Origin: an uncultured Bacilli bacterium
GTDB lineage: Bacteria; Bacillota_I; Bacilli_A; RF39; UBA660
NCBI GenBank assembly: GCA_910587535.1
Contig: CAJUKM010000002.1
Coordinates: 1-62,785, forward strand
DNA length: 62,785 nt
Direction of reading: 5' to 3'
The notes below the pieces were generated by a model, which had not been told where the DNA came from, made no database searches, and was given only the letters and a program-made list of their open reading frames with translations. Positions 44,658 to 53,799 of the stretch are shown in pieces. Each line of letters starts with the position of its first letter. Position 1 is the stretch's first letter. Both the position numbers and the translations under genes were made by a program.

Positions 44658-46847
44658 ATGGATTACATAAAAGGAAAATTCAAAAAAACGATATATGAAG
44701 CGTCTTCTGGAAACGGGTATAAAGTCGGACTATTCAGAGTTAAAGAAGCAAGTGAAAACTTAAAAGAAGAACTCTGCAATCATACAGTCACTTTTACTGG
44801 GTATTTCTACGACCTAGTATTAGAGGAAAACTATTTATTTCACGGCACATATGTCGAAAACGGGAAATATGGCTATCAATTCCAAGTTGCGTCTTATGAA
44901 CACGTCCAACCCGAAGGTAAAGACGCAGTAATCGATTTTTTGTCGTCTAGTCTCGTAAAGGGATGCGGCGAGAAGACGGCAATAGAGATAGTTAATACAC
45001 TCGGAGATAACGCATTAGAGAAAATAAAAGAAGATAAGAATTCATTATTATTGGTGCCAAAGATGACCGAAAAAAAGATGGAGAGCATATATAATTCGGT
45101 AATAAAATATCAAAGTAGTGACGAGTTAATCATTTATCTAAATAAACTCGGGTTCTCGATGAGGGAATCTATGAATCTTTTAAACGTCTACGGAGTAGGA
45201 ATTAAAAATGTCGTTCAAGATAACGTCTATAGTTTGATAAACGAAGTCGATTTTAAGACTCTCGATAAAGTTTTTTTCAGTCTAAACGATGAAACCGATA
45301 AGAACAGAATCGAAGCTTGTATAATCGAATCTATGAAAGAGTTGTCTTTTGAAGCAGGAGATACATTCTCTTACAAAGAGGAGATAAGAGAGCGTCTTTC
45401 TAAATTCGACGTAGTCCTATCGGAAGAAGAGTTCGACCTATATGTCGATGCATTAAAAGAGAGACGAGAGATTAAAGTTTTAGGCGATATGTACTTTCTA
45501 TATGGGTATTATAAGATGGAAAACGATATCGCGAACTCTCTATTCGAGATCAGTTCTAGAACTTTAGAAAAATTTTCTGACTTAGAGAGTAGCTTAGAAA
45601 AGTTTAGTAAGTCACACGATATCGTCTATAATGAAGATCAAAAACGTGCGATTCTTACCGCTTTAAAAGAAAACATCACCATCATAACGGGTGGACCAGG
45701 AACTGGTAAGACGACTATAGTAAGAGCTATAGCAGGACTTTATATAGATACTCATGCGATAAGCGAGAAGGCTGCACTCGAAGAAATAGCGCTTCTTGCT
45801 CCTACCGGAAGAGCAGCGAAGAGACTATCGGATCTAACCGGTCTTCCTGCCATGACGATACACAGATATCTGAAGTGGGATAAGGGAAACGGAAAGTTCG
45901 AGTATAACGAATATAATAAACATTACGAAAAACTGATAATCGTCGATGAGACGAGTATGATCGATACAGAACTATTCGATGCCTTATTGAAGGGAATAAA
46001 CCATACGGTTAGGTTAGTAATCGTCGGAGATGACAATCAGCTTCCGAGTGTCGGTCCAGGACTGATTCTAACCGATTTGATAACCAGTGAACTATTTAAC
46101 CATACTCCTTTAAAAGAGATATATAGACAGAGTACAGGATCTAGTATTCCATATCTGTGTCTAAATATCAAAGATCACGATTTAAACGAGGAATCTATAT
46201 CTAGGAAAGAAGATTTTTCCTTTCTAAATGTCGATGTGCACATGGTAAAAGATACCATCAAAGAAATCTGTAAAGTGAGCATAAAAAAGGGAATAGATGT
46301 TTCAAATATGCAGATTTTAGCGCCTATGTACAAGGGAGAAAACGGCATAGACAATCTGAACATGATTTTACAAGGTTTATTCAATCCACCGAGCGATGCA
46401 AAGTCTGAAGTGAGGATGGGTGAAGTCATATATAGAGTAGGCGATAAGGTATTACAGCTCATAAACGATCCAGATAATAACATCTATAACGGAGACATCG
46501 GGTATATAACAGAGACCAATGCAGGATCAAAAGATAGAGTTTTAACCGTAAATTTCTACGGCTCAGCAGTATTTTATAAGAGAGAAGATCTGATAAACAT
46601 AAAGCACGCTTATGCGATAACTATCCATAAGAGCCAAGGTAGCGAATTCGATCACGTCATCATGCCTATTACGATGAATTATGGAAGAATGCTCTACAAT
46701 AAACTTCTATATACCGGTATTTCGAGGGCTAAAAAGAGCCTAACTTTGCTCGGCAGTCCACAAGCTTTCTATATGGGCACTAACAACGATTACAGTTTGA
46801 ATAGAAAAACGAATTTAGTAGAAACTTTATTGAATAAAGTGAGATAA
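44658..46847 (+). CDS. recD2: RecD2-type ATP-dependent DNA helicase
   Basis: The 729-aa protein has the RecD2 N-terminal region with tandem helix-hairpin-helix segments (SLVKGCGEKTAIEIVN, VPKMTEKKMESI). The SF1B motor follows: ITGGPGTGKTTIVRA near 344, LLAPTGRAAKRLSDLTG, LIIVDETSMIDTELFD, VGDDNQLPSVGPG, GYITE region and C-terminal AITIHKSQGSEFDHV with LLYTGISRAKKSL. RecD2 unwinds DNA 5' to 3' and helps repair and fork maintenance without RecB or RecC. ATG 44658 with AAAGGA upstream gives the usual MDYIKGKFK start; the ORF start at 44634 lies near a -10-like TAAAAT and is unlikely. Confidence 0.93.
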   Translation: MDYIKGKFKKTIYEASSGNGYKVGLFRVKEASENLKEELCNHTVTFTGYFYDLVLEENYLFHGTYVENGKYGYQFQVASYEHVQPEGKDAVIDFLSSSLVKGCGEKTAIEIVNTLGDNALEKIKEDKNSLLLVPKMTEKKMESIYNSVIKYQSSDELIIYLNKLGFSMRESMNLLNVYGVGIKNVVQDNVYSLINEVDFKTLDKVFFSLNDETDKNRIEACIIESMKELSFEAGDTFSYKEEIRERLSKFDVVLSEEEFDLYVDALKERREIKVLGDMYFLYGYYKMENDIANSLFEISSRTLEKFSDLESSLEKFSKSHDIVYNEDQKRAILTALKENITIITGGPGTGKTTIVRAIAGLYIDTHAISEKAALEEIALLAPTGRAAKRLSDLTGLPAMTIHRYLKWDKGNGKFEYNEYNKHYEKLIIVDETSMIDTELFDALLKGINHTVRLVIVGDDNQLPSVGPGLILTDLITSELFNHTPLKEIYRQSTGSSIPYLCLNIKDHDLNEESISRKEDFSFLNVDVHMVKDTIKEICKVSIKKGIDVSNMQILAPMYKGENGIDNLNMILQGLFNPPSDAKSEVRMGEVIYRVGDKVLQLINDPDNNIYNGDIGYITETNAGSKDRVLTVNFYGSAVFYKREDLINIKHAYAITIHKSQGSEFDHVIMPITMNYGRMLYNKLLYTGISRAKKSLTLLGSPQAFYMGTNNDYSLNRKTNLVETLLNKVR

Positions 46848-46884
46848 TCCGTCCATACTAATAGTGAGTAAGGAGAGGACGATT

Positions 46885-47031
46885 ATGAAAAAATCTAAAA
46901 TGGCTATGGCTTCAGTCGCACTTGCTAGTTTAGGACTCGGCTCATTGATGTATTCTTACGTTAAAATGCATCCTATAAAAGCAAAGGCTGTTGCAAAAGA
47001 CATGAAGAATGTAATGAAGGACTTAAAATAA
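46885..47031 (+). CDS. Small membrane protein, 48 aa
   Basis: The 48-aa protein has AAGGAGAGGAC in front of the ATG, one of the best ribosome binding sites in the window. It starts KKSKMAMASVALASLGLGSL, a single small-residue-rich membrane helix, and ends in a short, strongly basic amphipathic segment. It resembles short YtxH-like proteins of Firmicutes in layout, but I cannot assign a family. A terminator overlaps the stop codon. Confidence 0.6.
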   Translation: MKKSKMAMASVALASLGLGSLMYSYVKMHPIKAKAVAKDMKNVMKDLK

Positions 47032-47043
47032 GTCTTTTTTTAA
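47019..47043 (+). terminator. Terminator overlapping the 48-aa gene stop
   Basis: The stem GACTTA/TAAGTC around the stop codon is followed by seven T. Confidence 0.75.
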
Positions 47044-47046
47044 GAT

Positions 47047-48042
47047 ATGAAAGAAAAAATTAATACAAATATCTATTACCTCTCATGGATATTGATTGCC
47101 ATTTTATCTCTGGTATTTTTTCGTCTTGTAAAATTGTACGATGTAGTATGTACTGTTTTAGGTATAGTAACTCCAGTACTTTTCGGATATATATTAGCGT
47201 GGATTTTAAATCCGATCTTAAAAAGAATGAAAAAGCATATGGATAGTAAAGTGGCCATAGGGATAATGATCGTGGTCACGGTAGGTATATACTCTTTATT
47301 GATTTGGAAACTGTTGCCACTCGTCATCGCAAATTTAGAAAATATGTACGGTATGTTGAATACGTATCTCGATAAATTACAAAAGTACGAATTTTTAAAT
47401 GGGGTAAGAGATTACGCATCGATAGATATGGACACCATTATCAGTTCTTGTAGTAATTTAGTAAACTTTTTCATCATCTTTGGTTTAGTGCATCTTTTCG
47501 GGTTTTATATACTTTACAACTACGATCAGGTCAATTCGTTTTTGAGAGGATTGATCCCACTAAAGTATAAGCGCATATCCCTAGAATATTTGCGGAAGAT
47601 GAGCACAAATATGAGAGCATACATCAAAGGTACCCTCATAGATACACTCATATTATTTTTAGCTTCTTCGATATTGTATTTCGTAATAGGCTTAGATTAT
47701 CCAATAATGCTCGGTTTCTTTTCGGCGATTACAAATATAATTCCTTTTGTAGGGCCATATATTGGAGGAGTTCCTGCAGTGATGGTCGGCCTTGCTAAAA
47801 GTATGAGATTGGGTCTCGCTACACTTGGAGTGATTATCTTATGTCAAACTGTCGAATCGAACATAATAAACCCTATGATCATGAGTAAATGCATAAAAGT
47901 AAATCCGATTTTGATCATCTTGTCTCTATCGATTATGGGAAAATTTTTCGGACTATTCGGCATGATATTCGCCGTTCCGTCGATCATAATTTTCAAATTA
48001 ACTGTAGAATTCATACAAAAATATAGAAAAGTCGCCGATTGA
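47047..48042 (+). CDS. AI-2E family transporter (PerM-like)
   Basis: The 331-aa protein has seven to eight membrane helices. Characteristic blocks include ILAWILNPILKRMKK near the start, VNSFLRGLIPLKYK, IKGTLIDTLILFLASSILYF, GLDYPIMLGFFSAITNIIPF and VGPYIGGVPAVMVGLAKS, then SNIINPMIMSKCIKVNPILI. The family includes TqsA and sodium-proton antiporters; the substrate here cannot be deduced. The ATG follows a terminator T-run with no clear ribosome binding site, so expression may depend on read-through. Confidence 0.88.
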   Translation: MKEKINTNIYYLSWILIAILSLVFFRLVKLYDVVCTVLGIVTPVLFGYILAWILNPILKRMKKHMDSKVAIGIMIVVTVGIYSLLIWKLLPLVIANLENMYGMLNTYLDKLQKYEFLNGVRDYASIDMDTIISSCSNLVNFFIIFGLVHLFGFYILYNYDQVNSFLRGLIPLKYKRISLEYLRKMSTNMRAYIKGTLIDTLILFLASSILYFVIGLDYPIMLGFFSAITNIIPFVGPYIGGVPAVMVGLAKSMRLGLATLGVIILCQTVESNIINPMIMSKCIKVNPILIILSLSIMGKFFGLFGMIFAVPSIIIFKLTVEFIQKYRKVAD

Positions 48043-48065
48043 GGGGCTTTTTTAATCGCTTTAAT

Positions 48066-48094
48066 TTGATATTTTTCATAAATTATGTTAGAAT
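48066..48094 (+). promoter_or_regulatory. Promoter of the multi-HTH protein gene
   Basis: TTGATA (48066-48071) and TAGAAT (48089-48094) are 17 bp apart, 27 bp before the ATG. Confidence 0.75.
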
Positions 48095-48121
48095 ACCTGC
48101 CGTTATTAAGGGGTGTATTAT

Positions 48122-50989
48122 ATGGAATGTAGAAAAGGGGTTACTAAAGAGTCGTTTGAGAATTTTTTGGATGGAAATATGATCTCTAGATCTATACTAG
48201 AGAGATTTACCGTGCATGATATCCTTTTAAGCCTCAAAAGTTATTTGAAACCGAGCGAATATTATTTTTTATACTATGCATATTTAGATAGTGAGCGCCC
48301 AAAAATATCCGATTTTGATATACTCTTTGGGTATGATCAAAACAGGAGAAATCATTTTTCTATTTCACTTATCGAAAAAGTCAAAAATAGACTGAAAGTT
48401 ATAGAGCATAGTGAAAGCGATAATATCAACTTAGAGATACGAAATGGAAAGATAACTCCTGTAGATCTCGATATTTTATTAGCGTATTTCTTTTTGAAAA
48501 GTACATTAAAAGAAGACGAACTGGCATTCTTTAGATCTGCTATTGAGCTCGATTTTTCCTTCTATGATGGAATTAGAGCATCTACCGCTGATTCTTCTAT
48601 GGATTTCGTGTCTATCTATATTCGTTTAAAGGAAAATTTTGATTCCTTAAATGGAGAAAGGAAAGAAGAATTCAATTATTTTGTCCATAAGGCTAGGAAA
48701 AAATATGGCTTACGCTTATGCAACATGAGCTTAGATAAAGATTTAGAGAGAGCATTATTAGATTATAAAATGTCTTCTAGTCTATGGGACAGATTACCTA
48801 AAGAAGAAGCATACGAAATAGTGATGGAAAAATGCGGGACATTGTTTGACGATTTGGAATTTGCCATAGAGTCGTACTTCGACGTCAATAGAGAAGAAGC
48901 TGGAAGTATCCTGGATGCAGAAAGAGAGATGAACTTGATACGTTTTGGATTTTTAAGACGTAATGACTTACCTATCGACGTTTTATGTCAAACGGCTATT
49001 ACTAATAAAGATAGATTTACTAGTGAAGAATATAACTATTTGATGGCTTTTAGATTTTTTAAGATGTCACAAAAAAAGTTTTTAAAAAGATATCCTAATT
49101 CTAGATTGTTAAAGTCAGATAAAGCTTTGATGGATAAATTAGAAGATATGTGTCTAAACATCAGTGACTATGGAAGAGGAGTGTCCCCTAATAAGGCCAA
49201 AGATAAAAGAAATAAAGGTATAGATCCAAACATCTACGTAAATTATATTTCAAACCCATTTATTTCTTTTACACCATTAGAAAGATGTCTTCTAGGGTTA
49301 TGTTTAGTTAAAAATGAATCTTATGAAGAAATTGGCAGAATGTACTCTCTCGATAAGAGTCAAATTTCGGAGACATTGATGAGTGCAATCCACAAGATAG
49401 ATTTTTATCGTTTTGGAATAATTAAACCTGTGTTTGAATTTACTAATGAGGATTATGAATATATCTTCAGTTCTCCTAATTTTTTAGAAAAAGAAAAGAG
49501 AATCATTAGAGAACTGCGAACAGGAAATTTGTCTTTTATCTGTCAAAAGTATCGTTTAAATGAAAACGAGATAAATTGCGTACTTAAGAAAATTTACGAC
49601 AGTTGTCTTCAAAAGAGATTAAAATTCACCTATGTTTCTGTTGAAGATATTATCGAAGATATAGACGGACATCCTTATCAATCTGTACTGGGCGATAGAG
49701 CAAAAAGAGTTCTTTCTTTGCATTTGGGCCTCACTAATAGATATAATTCATCAGGGAAAATCTATACCTATGGTGAGATAGAGCGCTTATATCCAGAATT
49801 AGGGATCAGTTTAGGTGATGTATATGCTATAGCGATGGAAAAATTAAAGAAGAAAAAAATGGGACTTACAAGAGGAACTTTTGCCTACATGACAAGAGAA
49901 GAAGTAGCAATACTTTTAGAAGATAAGAGATTGCCTATAAATCCAGAAGATAAAGAAATATTAGGCTATGCCTTTGGACTTTGCAATTATCCCTATAAAT
50001 CTCCTGATAGATTAGCAGAATTTTACGGTTGTAATATAAATAATTTGAGAAGGAGAATTCAAAGAATATTTTTAACTCTGTTTAAATATAGAGAAAAAGA
50101 AATACCAGGTGCTATCTCCTACGAACTCGATGTATTTCCAAATTTGAGATATTTTACTTTAAGTGATAGAAAGATTCTTAAAAGTTTTTATCACGAAAGA
50201 ATGTCTTATGGAGATATCGCAAAATCTTATGGCCTTTCTTACGATCAAGTCACCGAAAAACTTCGCAATCTTACAAATTATTTAGGAGACATTTTGGAAA
50301 GAAGAGCAGTGCCATTCGATTTTTCTTATTATAAGTCTATACCAGAGGCTAACGTTTCTTTTAATGGCGATATAAAATTTGCTAAAAGATTATTTAATCT
50401 ATATTATGAAGAACAAAAGACAATAAGAGAAATCAGGGATGAACTGAATTTAGAGTGCTCCAATAAAACCGTTATGAGACAAATAGACGCTTTAAAAAGA
50501 GCATATATGAAAAGAAAAGTAGGCATCTTAGCAACTCCAAAAATAAGCTATAGAGATATAAGAGATTTTTATTTGAAAAATAAAGATGAAATGGACGTTA
50601 AACATAAGGATTGTTATTATAAATTCTTCAAGCAGTTGAAGAAAAAAAGTGGAGAAAATGTCGATATGGATAGACAGTTTTCTATAAACGAAGTGAGTAG
50701 GGTAATCATATGCGACATACTACAAAGTAAAAATGTAAGAAGTTATTTGAGAGTTCAAAAGTTATCTAGAAAAAGAGTCATAAAATTTTTAAGAGAACAC
50801 CTCTACGATATCTCATCTCAATCGAGAGAAGCTTTAATGTCATATTTCAATATAAGCCGTCGCGATATCATGGATTATAGAGAAAAAGAAAGAGTTTTAA
50901 AGTTACTATCAACCATAGATGTAAAACCATTAGATCAAGTATTAGATCAAGTAGAAGAGAAGAAATTAGAGATAAGTGCAGTTGGGTAG
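48122..50989 (+). CDS. Large protein built of repeated sigma-region-4-like helix-turn-helix units
   Basis: The 955-956-aa protein uses ATG 48122 with AAGGGG 9 nt upstream; GTG 48113 is in frame but too close. It has no signal or membrane segment and is basic. From about residue 380 on, at least five segments of 45-60 residues look like sigma-70 region 4/LuxR-type HTHs. Examples are ERCLLGLCLVKNESYEEIGR with YSLDKSQISETL, KRIIRELRTGNLSFICQKY with RLNENEINCVLKKI, and DRKILKSFYHERMSYGDIAK with YGLSYDQVTEKL, plus related ones near 525-585, 605-660 and 750-800. Each has an acidic first helix and a Y-x-x-I/L turn. It is likely a DNA-binding regulator or scaffold. I know of no characterised protein of this design. 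Confidence 0.6.
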   Translation: MECRKGVTKESFENFLDGNMISRSILERFTVHDILLSLKSYLKPSEYYFLYYAYLDSERPKISDFDILFGYDQNRRNHFSISLIEKVKNRLKVIEHSESDNINLEIRNGKITPVDLDILLAYFFLKSTLKEDELAFFRSAIELDFSFYDGIRASTADSSMDFVSIYIRLKENFDSLNGERKEEFNYFVHKARKKYGLRLCNMSLDKDLERALLDYKMSSSLWDRLPKEEAYEIVMEKCGTLFDDLEFAIESYFDVNREEAGSILDAEREMNLIRFGFLRRNDLPIDVLCQTAITNKDRFTSEEYNYLMAFRFFKMSQKKFLKRYPNSRLLKSDKALMDKLEDMCLNISDYGRGVSPNKAKDKRNKGIDPNIYVNYISNPFISFTPLERCLLGLCLVKNESYEEIGRMYSLDKSQISETLMSAIHKIDFYRFGIIKPVFEFTNEDYEYIFSSPNFLEKEKRIIRELRTGNLSFICQKYRLNENEINCVLKKIYDSCLQKRLKFTYVSVEDIIEDIDGHPYQSVLGDRAKRVLSLHLGLTNRYNSSGKIYTYGEIERLYPELGISLGDVYAIAMEKLKKKKMGLTRGTFAYMTREEVAILLEDKRLPINPEDKEILGYAFGLCNYPYKSPDRLAEFYGCNINNLRRRIQRIFLTLFKYREKEIPGAISYELDVFPNLRYFTLSDRKILKSFYHERMSYGDIAKSYGLSYDQVTEKLRNLTNYLGDILERRAVPFDFSYYKSIPEANVSFNGDIKFAKRLFNLYYEEQKTIREIRDELNLECSNKTVMRQIDALKRAYMKRKVGILATPKISYRDIRDFYLKNKDEMDVKHKDCYYKFFKQLKKKSGENVDMDRQFSINEVSRVIICDILQSKNVRSYLRVQKLSRKRVIKFLREHLYDISSQSREALMSYFNISRRDIMDYREKERVLKLLSTIDVKPLDQVLDQVEEKKLEISAVG

Positions 50990-50997
50990 CAATATCG

Positions 50998-51026
50998 GGA
51001 TGTCTTTTATGGACATTCTTTTTTGT
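50998..51026 (+). terminator. Terminator after the multi-HTH gene
   Basis: The stem GATGTC/GGACATT (ATGTCC-type pairing) with a short loop is followed by six T. Confidence 0.7.
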
Positions 51027-51049
51027 ATGGAAGAAAGTCCAATTAAAGT

Positions 51050-51079
51050 TTGCTTAATTCGGGCAATCTATGATAAAAT
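51050..51079 (+). promoter_or_regulatory. Promoter of parC
   Basis: TTGCTT (51050-51055) and TAAAAT (51074-51079) are 18 bp apart. The ATG at 51070 lies within it. Confidence 0.65.
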
Positions 51080-51099
51080 GTGATAAGGTGGTTAAGGAT

Positions 51100-53589
51100 A
51101 TGGTAGACATAACTAAAAAAATATACGATTACAGTTTAGAAGAAATAATGGGTGAGAGGTTCGGATCTTACTCTAAATATATAATACAGGATAGAGCGAT
51201 TCCCGACGTCCGAGATGGATTAAAGCCAGTTCAAAGAAGAATACTCTATGCGATGAGCAAAGATAATAACACTTTTGACAAAAAGTTTAAGAAGTGTGCT
51301 AATGCCGTCGGTATAGTTTTGGGTAAATATCATCCACATGGAGATACGTCTGTATACGATGCACTAGTCAGATTGTCTCAAGATTGGAAACAGAACCATA
51401 TCTTAGTCGAAGTAGATGGTAACAACGGTTCGATAGATGGAGATCCTCCAGCAGCATACCGTTATACGGAATGTCGCCTTGCTAAAATTAGTGAAGAGCT
51501 TTTGGGCGATGTAGATAAGTTCGAAGCGATGAAGATAAACTTCGCTCCTAACTTCGACGATACGAGATTAGAACCTACCGTTTTGCCTTCTAGATTCCCT
51601 AATCTTCTCGTCAACGGTTGTACTGGAATAAGTGCCGGATATGCAACGAACATGCCTCCTCACAATCTAGGAGAGATCATCGACGCTACGATTAAGAGAA
51701 TAGATTCACCTAATTGTACTCTCGATACGATTTTAAACATCGTCAAAGGACCAGATTTTCCAACTGGAGGAATTATCGAAGGGTTAGATGGACTTCGTAA
51801 AGCATATGAAACAGGACGAGGAAAGATAAATGTCCTTTGTAAATACGAGTTCGTTAAGGAAAAGGGTAAAGATAAGATAGTTATCGATGAAATCCCTTTC
51901 GAAGTAAACAAAAAGATGTTGATTCTCAAAATAGATGAGATCAGAATAGATAAAAAAGTCGATGGCATTCAAGAAGTGAGAGACGAATCGGATAAAGATT
52001 CAAACTTGAGAATAGTCATAGATCTTAAAGCTGGCGCAAATAAAGAGTTAGTAATGAATTATTTGTTAAAATATACCGATTTGCAGGCCAGTTATAACTT
52101 CAATAACGTAACCATAGTTAACAGAAGACCTAGATTGCTCGGTATAATTCCGATAATAGATGCCTACATTGCCCATCAAAGAGAGATCGTCAAAAAATCG
52201 AGCGAATGGGATCTAGCTTTTGCCAAAAAACAATACCACATCACAGAAGGACTGGTAAAAGCTATAAGCATCTTAGATGAAGTCATAAGAGTTATCAGAG
52301 GTTCTAAAAACAAATCTGATGCCATTGCAAATTTAGTAAAAGAGTTCGAATTTACAGAGGAACAAGCTACGGCGATCGTCATGCTCCAACTCTATAGGCT
52401 TACGAATACCGACATAGTGACTTTAGAAGAAAAGTTGAAAGAATTGATGGCTGAGATAGAGAGATTAGAGGGTATCTTAAGCGATCAAAGTAAATTGGAT
52501 GGCGAGATTAAAACTACTCTCAGAAAGATCAAGAAAGAGTACGCTACACCTAGACGCACAGTCGTAAAAGATACAGTCACAGAGATCAAAATAAATGCCG
52601 AAGAGTTAGTATCTAATGAGAGAGTAATGGTAGTATTAACCATCGATGGATACCTAAAGAGAGTCAGTCTAAAGAGTTATTCTTCTTCTAGTGAAACAAC
52701 AGGATTAAAGCCAGGAGATGCACCTTTAAATATTTTTGAAGCTTCGACCTTAGATAAGATAATGATCGCAACAGATATGGGTAATTATCTCTATCTTCCA
52801 GTCTACGACATTCCAGAAGCAAAATGGAAAGAGATGGGTAAACATATAAGCAACATCGTCACAGTAAATCCAGACGAGAAGGTAGTTTCTTCTTTCATAG
52901 TGAATTCAAGTACTCAAGATGAGAATATAATATTTGTCACAAAAGACGGTATGGTTAAGAAGACGAGACTAGGCGCTTACAACGTCACACGTTTCAACAA
53001 AGAGATGGTTGCAATAAAACTTAAAGATAAAGATTCTGTAAAAGCGGTAAACTTTGAGAATAATGATTTTATCATCGTTACAGAAAACGGATATTCTTTG
53101 AGATTCGATACAGCTGATATTCCGGCAAGTGGGGTTAAGACTAGCGGAGTGAAGGGAATCTCTCTAAAAGATGGCGACCAAGTAATAAGTGGATATAGCA
53201 TATCTCAAGGAGATGAATACTTAACTATATTCACAGATAACAAAACGGCAAAGAGAATAAAGCTCGAAGAATTAGAGAAGAGTAGTAGAGCAAAAAGAGG
53301 TACGACCATACTTAAGAAAGTTAAGTCGACATCTTACAAAGTAAAAGACGTATTACTAAGCAATTCTAAGACGACTTTTAACCTAAAATATAGCGATGAA
53401 GTCAAATCCATTAGAGCTAGTGAGATACCTATTATGGATCTATCTAGTACGGGAAGTTCGATTTCTAAAACCGCTATTTCAAGCGTGCAAGTCGAACCTG
53501 TAGTCGTATCGATAAGTGAAGGTGTTCCAGTCGAAGCGAAAGAGATAGAAGATAAGAATGACGACTTTCTAGAAGACTTCAAGTTGTAG
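51100..53589 (+). CDS. parC: DNA topoisomerase IV subunit A
   Basis: The 829-aa protein begins ITKKIYDYSLEEIMGERFG. Type IIA motifs present are RAIPDVRDGLKPVQRRILYA, YHPHGDTSVYDALVRLSQDW near 75, and the catalytic tyrosine in PPAAYRYTECRLA near 121. Then come PNLLVNGCTGISAGYATNMP, GPDFPTGGIIEG and LRKAYETGRGKI. The last motif and the C-terminal beta-propeller without a clear GyrA box (QRRGGKG) favour ParC over GyrA. It decatenates daughter chromosomes with ParE. No parE gene is adjacent, which is unusual for Firmicutes. At the quinolone-resistance position (Ser80 of E. coli ParC) it has threonine. Start 51100 has AAGGTGG upstream. A 63-aa gene follows at once. Confidence 0.9.
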   Translation: MVDITKKIYDYSLEEIMGERFGSYSKYIIQDRAIPDVRDGLKPVQRRILYAMSKDNNTFDKKFKKCANAVGIVLGKYHPHGDTSVYDALVRLSQDWKQNHILVEVDGNNGSIDGDPPAAYRYTECRLAKISEELLGDVDKFEAMKINFAPNFDDTRLEPTVLPSRFPNLLVNGCTGISAGYATNMPPHNLGEIIDATIKRIDSPNCTLDTILNIVKGPDFPTGGIIEGLDGLRKAYETGRGKINVLCKYEFVKEKGKDKIVIDEIPFEVNKKMLILKIDEIRIDKKVDGIQEVRDESDKDSNLRIVIDLKAGANKELVMNYLLKYTDLQASYNFNNVTIVNRRPRLLGIIPIIDAYIAHQREIVKKSSEWDLAFAKKQYHITEGLVKAISILDEVIRVIRGSKNKSDAIANLVKEFEFTEEQATAIVMLQLYRLTNTDIVTLEEKLKELMAEIERLEGILSDQSKLDGEIKTTLRKIKKEYATPRRTVVKDTVTEIKINAEELVSNERVMVVLTIDGYLKRVSLKSYSSSSETTGLKPGDAPLNIFEASTLDKIMIATDMGNYLYLPVYDIPEAKWKEMGKHISNIVTVNPDEKVVSSFIVNSSTQDENIIFVTKDGMVKKTRLGAYNVTRFNKEMVAIKLKDKDSVKAVNFENNDFIIVTENGYSLRFDTADIPASGVKTSGVKGISLKDGDQVISGYSISQGDEYLTIFTDNKTAKRIKLEELEKSSRAKRGTTILKKVKSTSYKVKDVLLSNSKTTFNLKYSDEVKSIRASEIPIMDLSSTGSSISKTAISSVQVEPVVVSISEGVPVEAKEIEDKNDDFLEDFKL

Positions 53590-53596
53590 GGATAAT

Positions 53597-53788
53597 ATGC
53601 CAATAGAAAAAAAGAATAAGTATCCCTTTGAAACTCTAGATACCACTACGATCTTCATACCGTTAGAATTACTCGCTTATCACTCGTATAGACTCTCTAA
53701 TGCCAAGAAAAAATCGAAAATCAAAATGGAAAAAAAAGAACTCGAAATAGTAAAATATTATTTGAGAAAAGAAAATAACGAAAAATAA
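53597..53788 (+). CDS. Small hypothetical protein after parC
   Basis: The 63-aa protein has TAGGGATA a few bases before the ATG and starts 7 bp after the parC stop. It is very basic, with a middle segment IFIPLELLAYHSYRLSNAKK that may be amphipathic, and a lysine/glutamate-rich C-terminus likely to be helical. The next gene begins 11 bp later, so it sits inside a tight operon. I do not recognise the family. Confidence 0.6.
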   Translation: MPIEKKNKYPFETLDTTTIFIPLELLAYHSYRLSNAKKKSKIKMEKKELEIVKYYLRKENNEK

Positions 53789-53799
53789 GAGGTGGGAAA

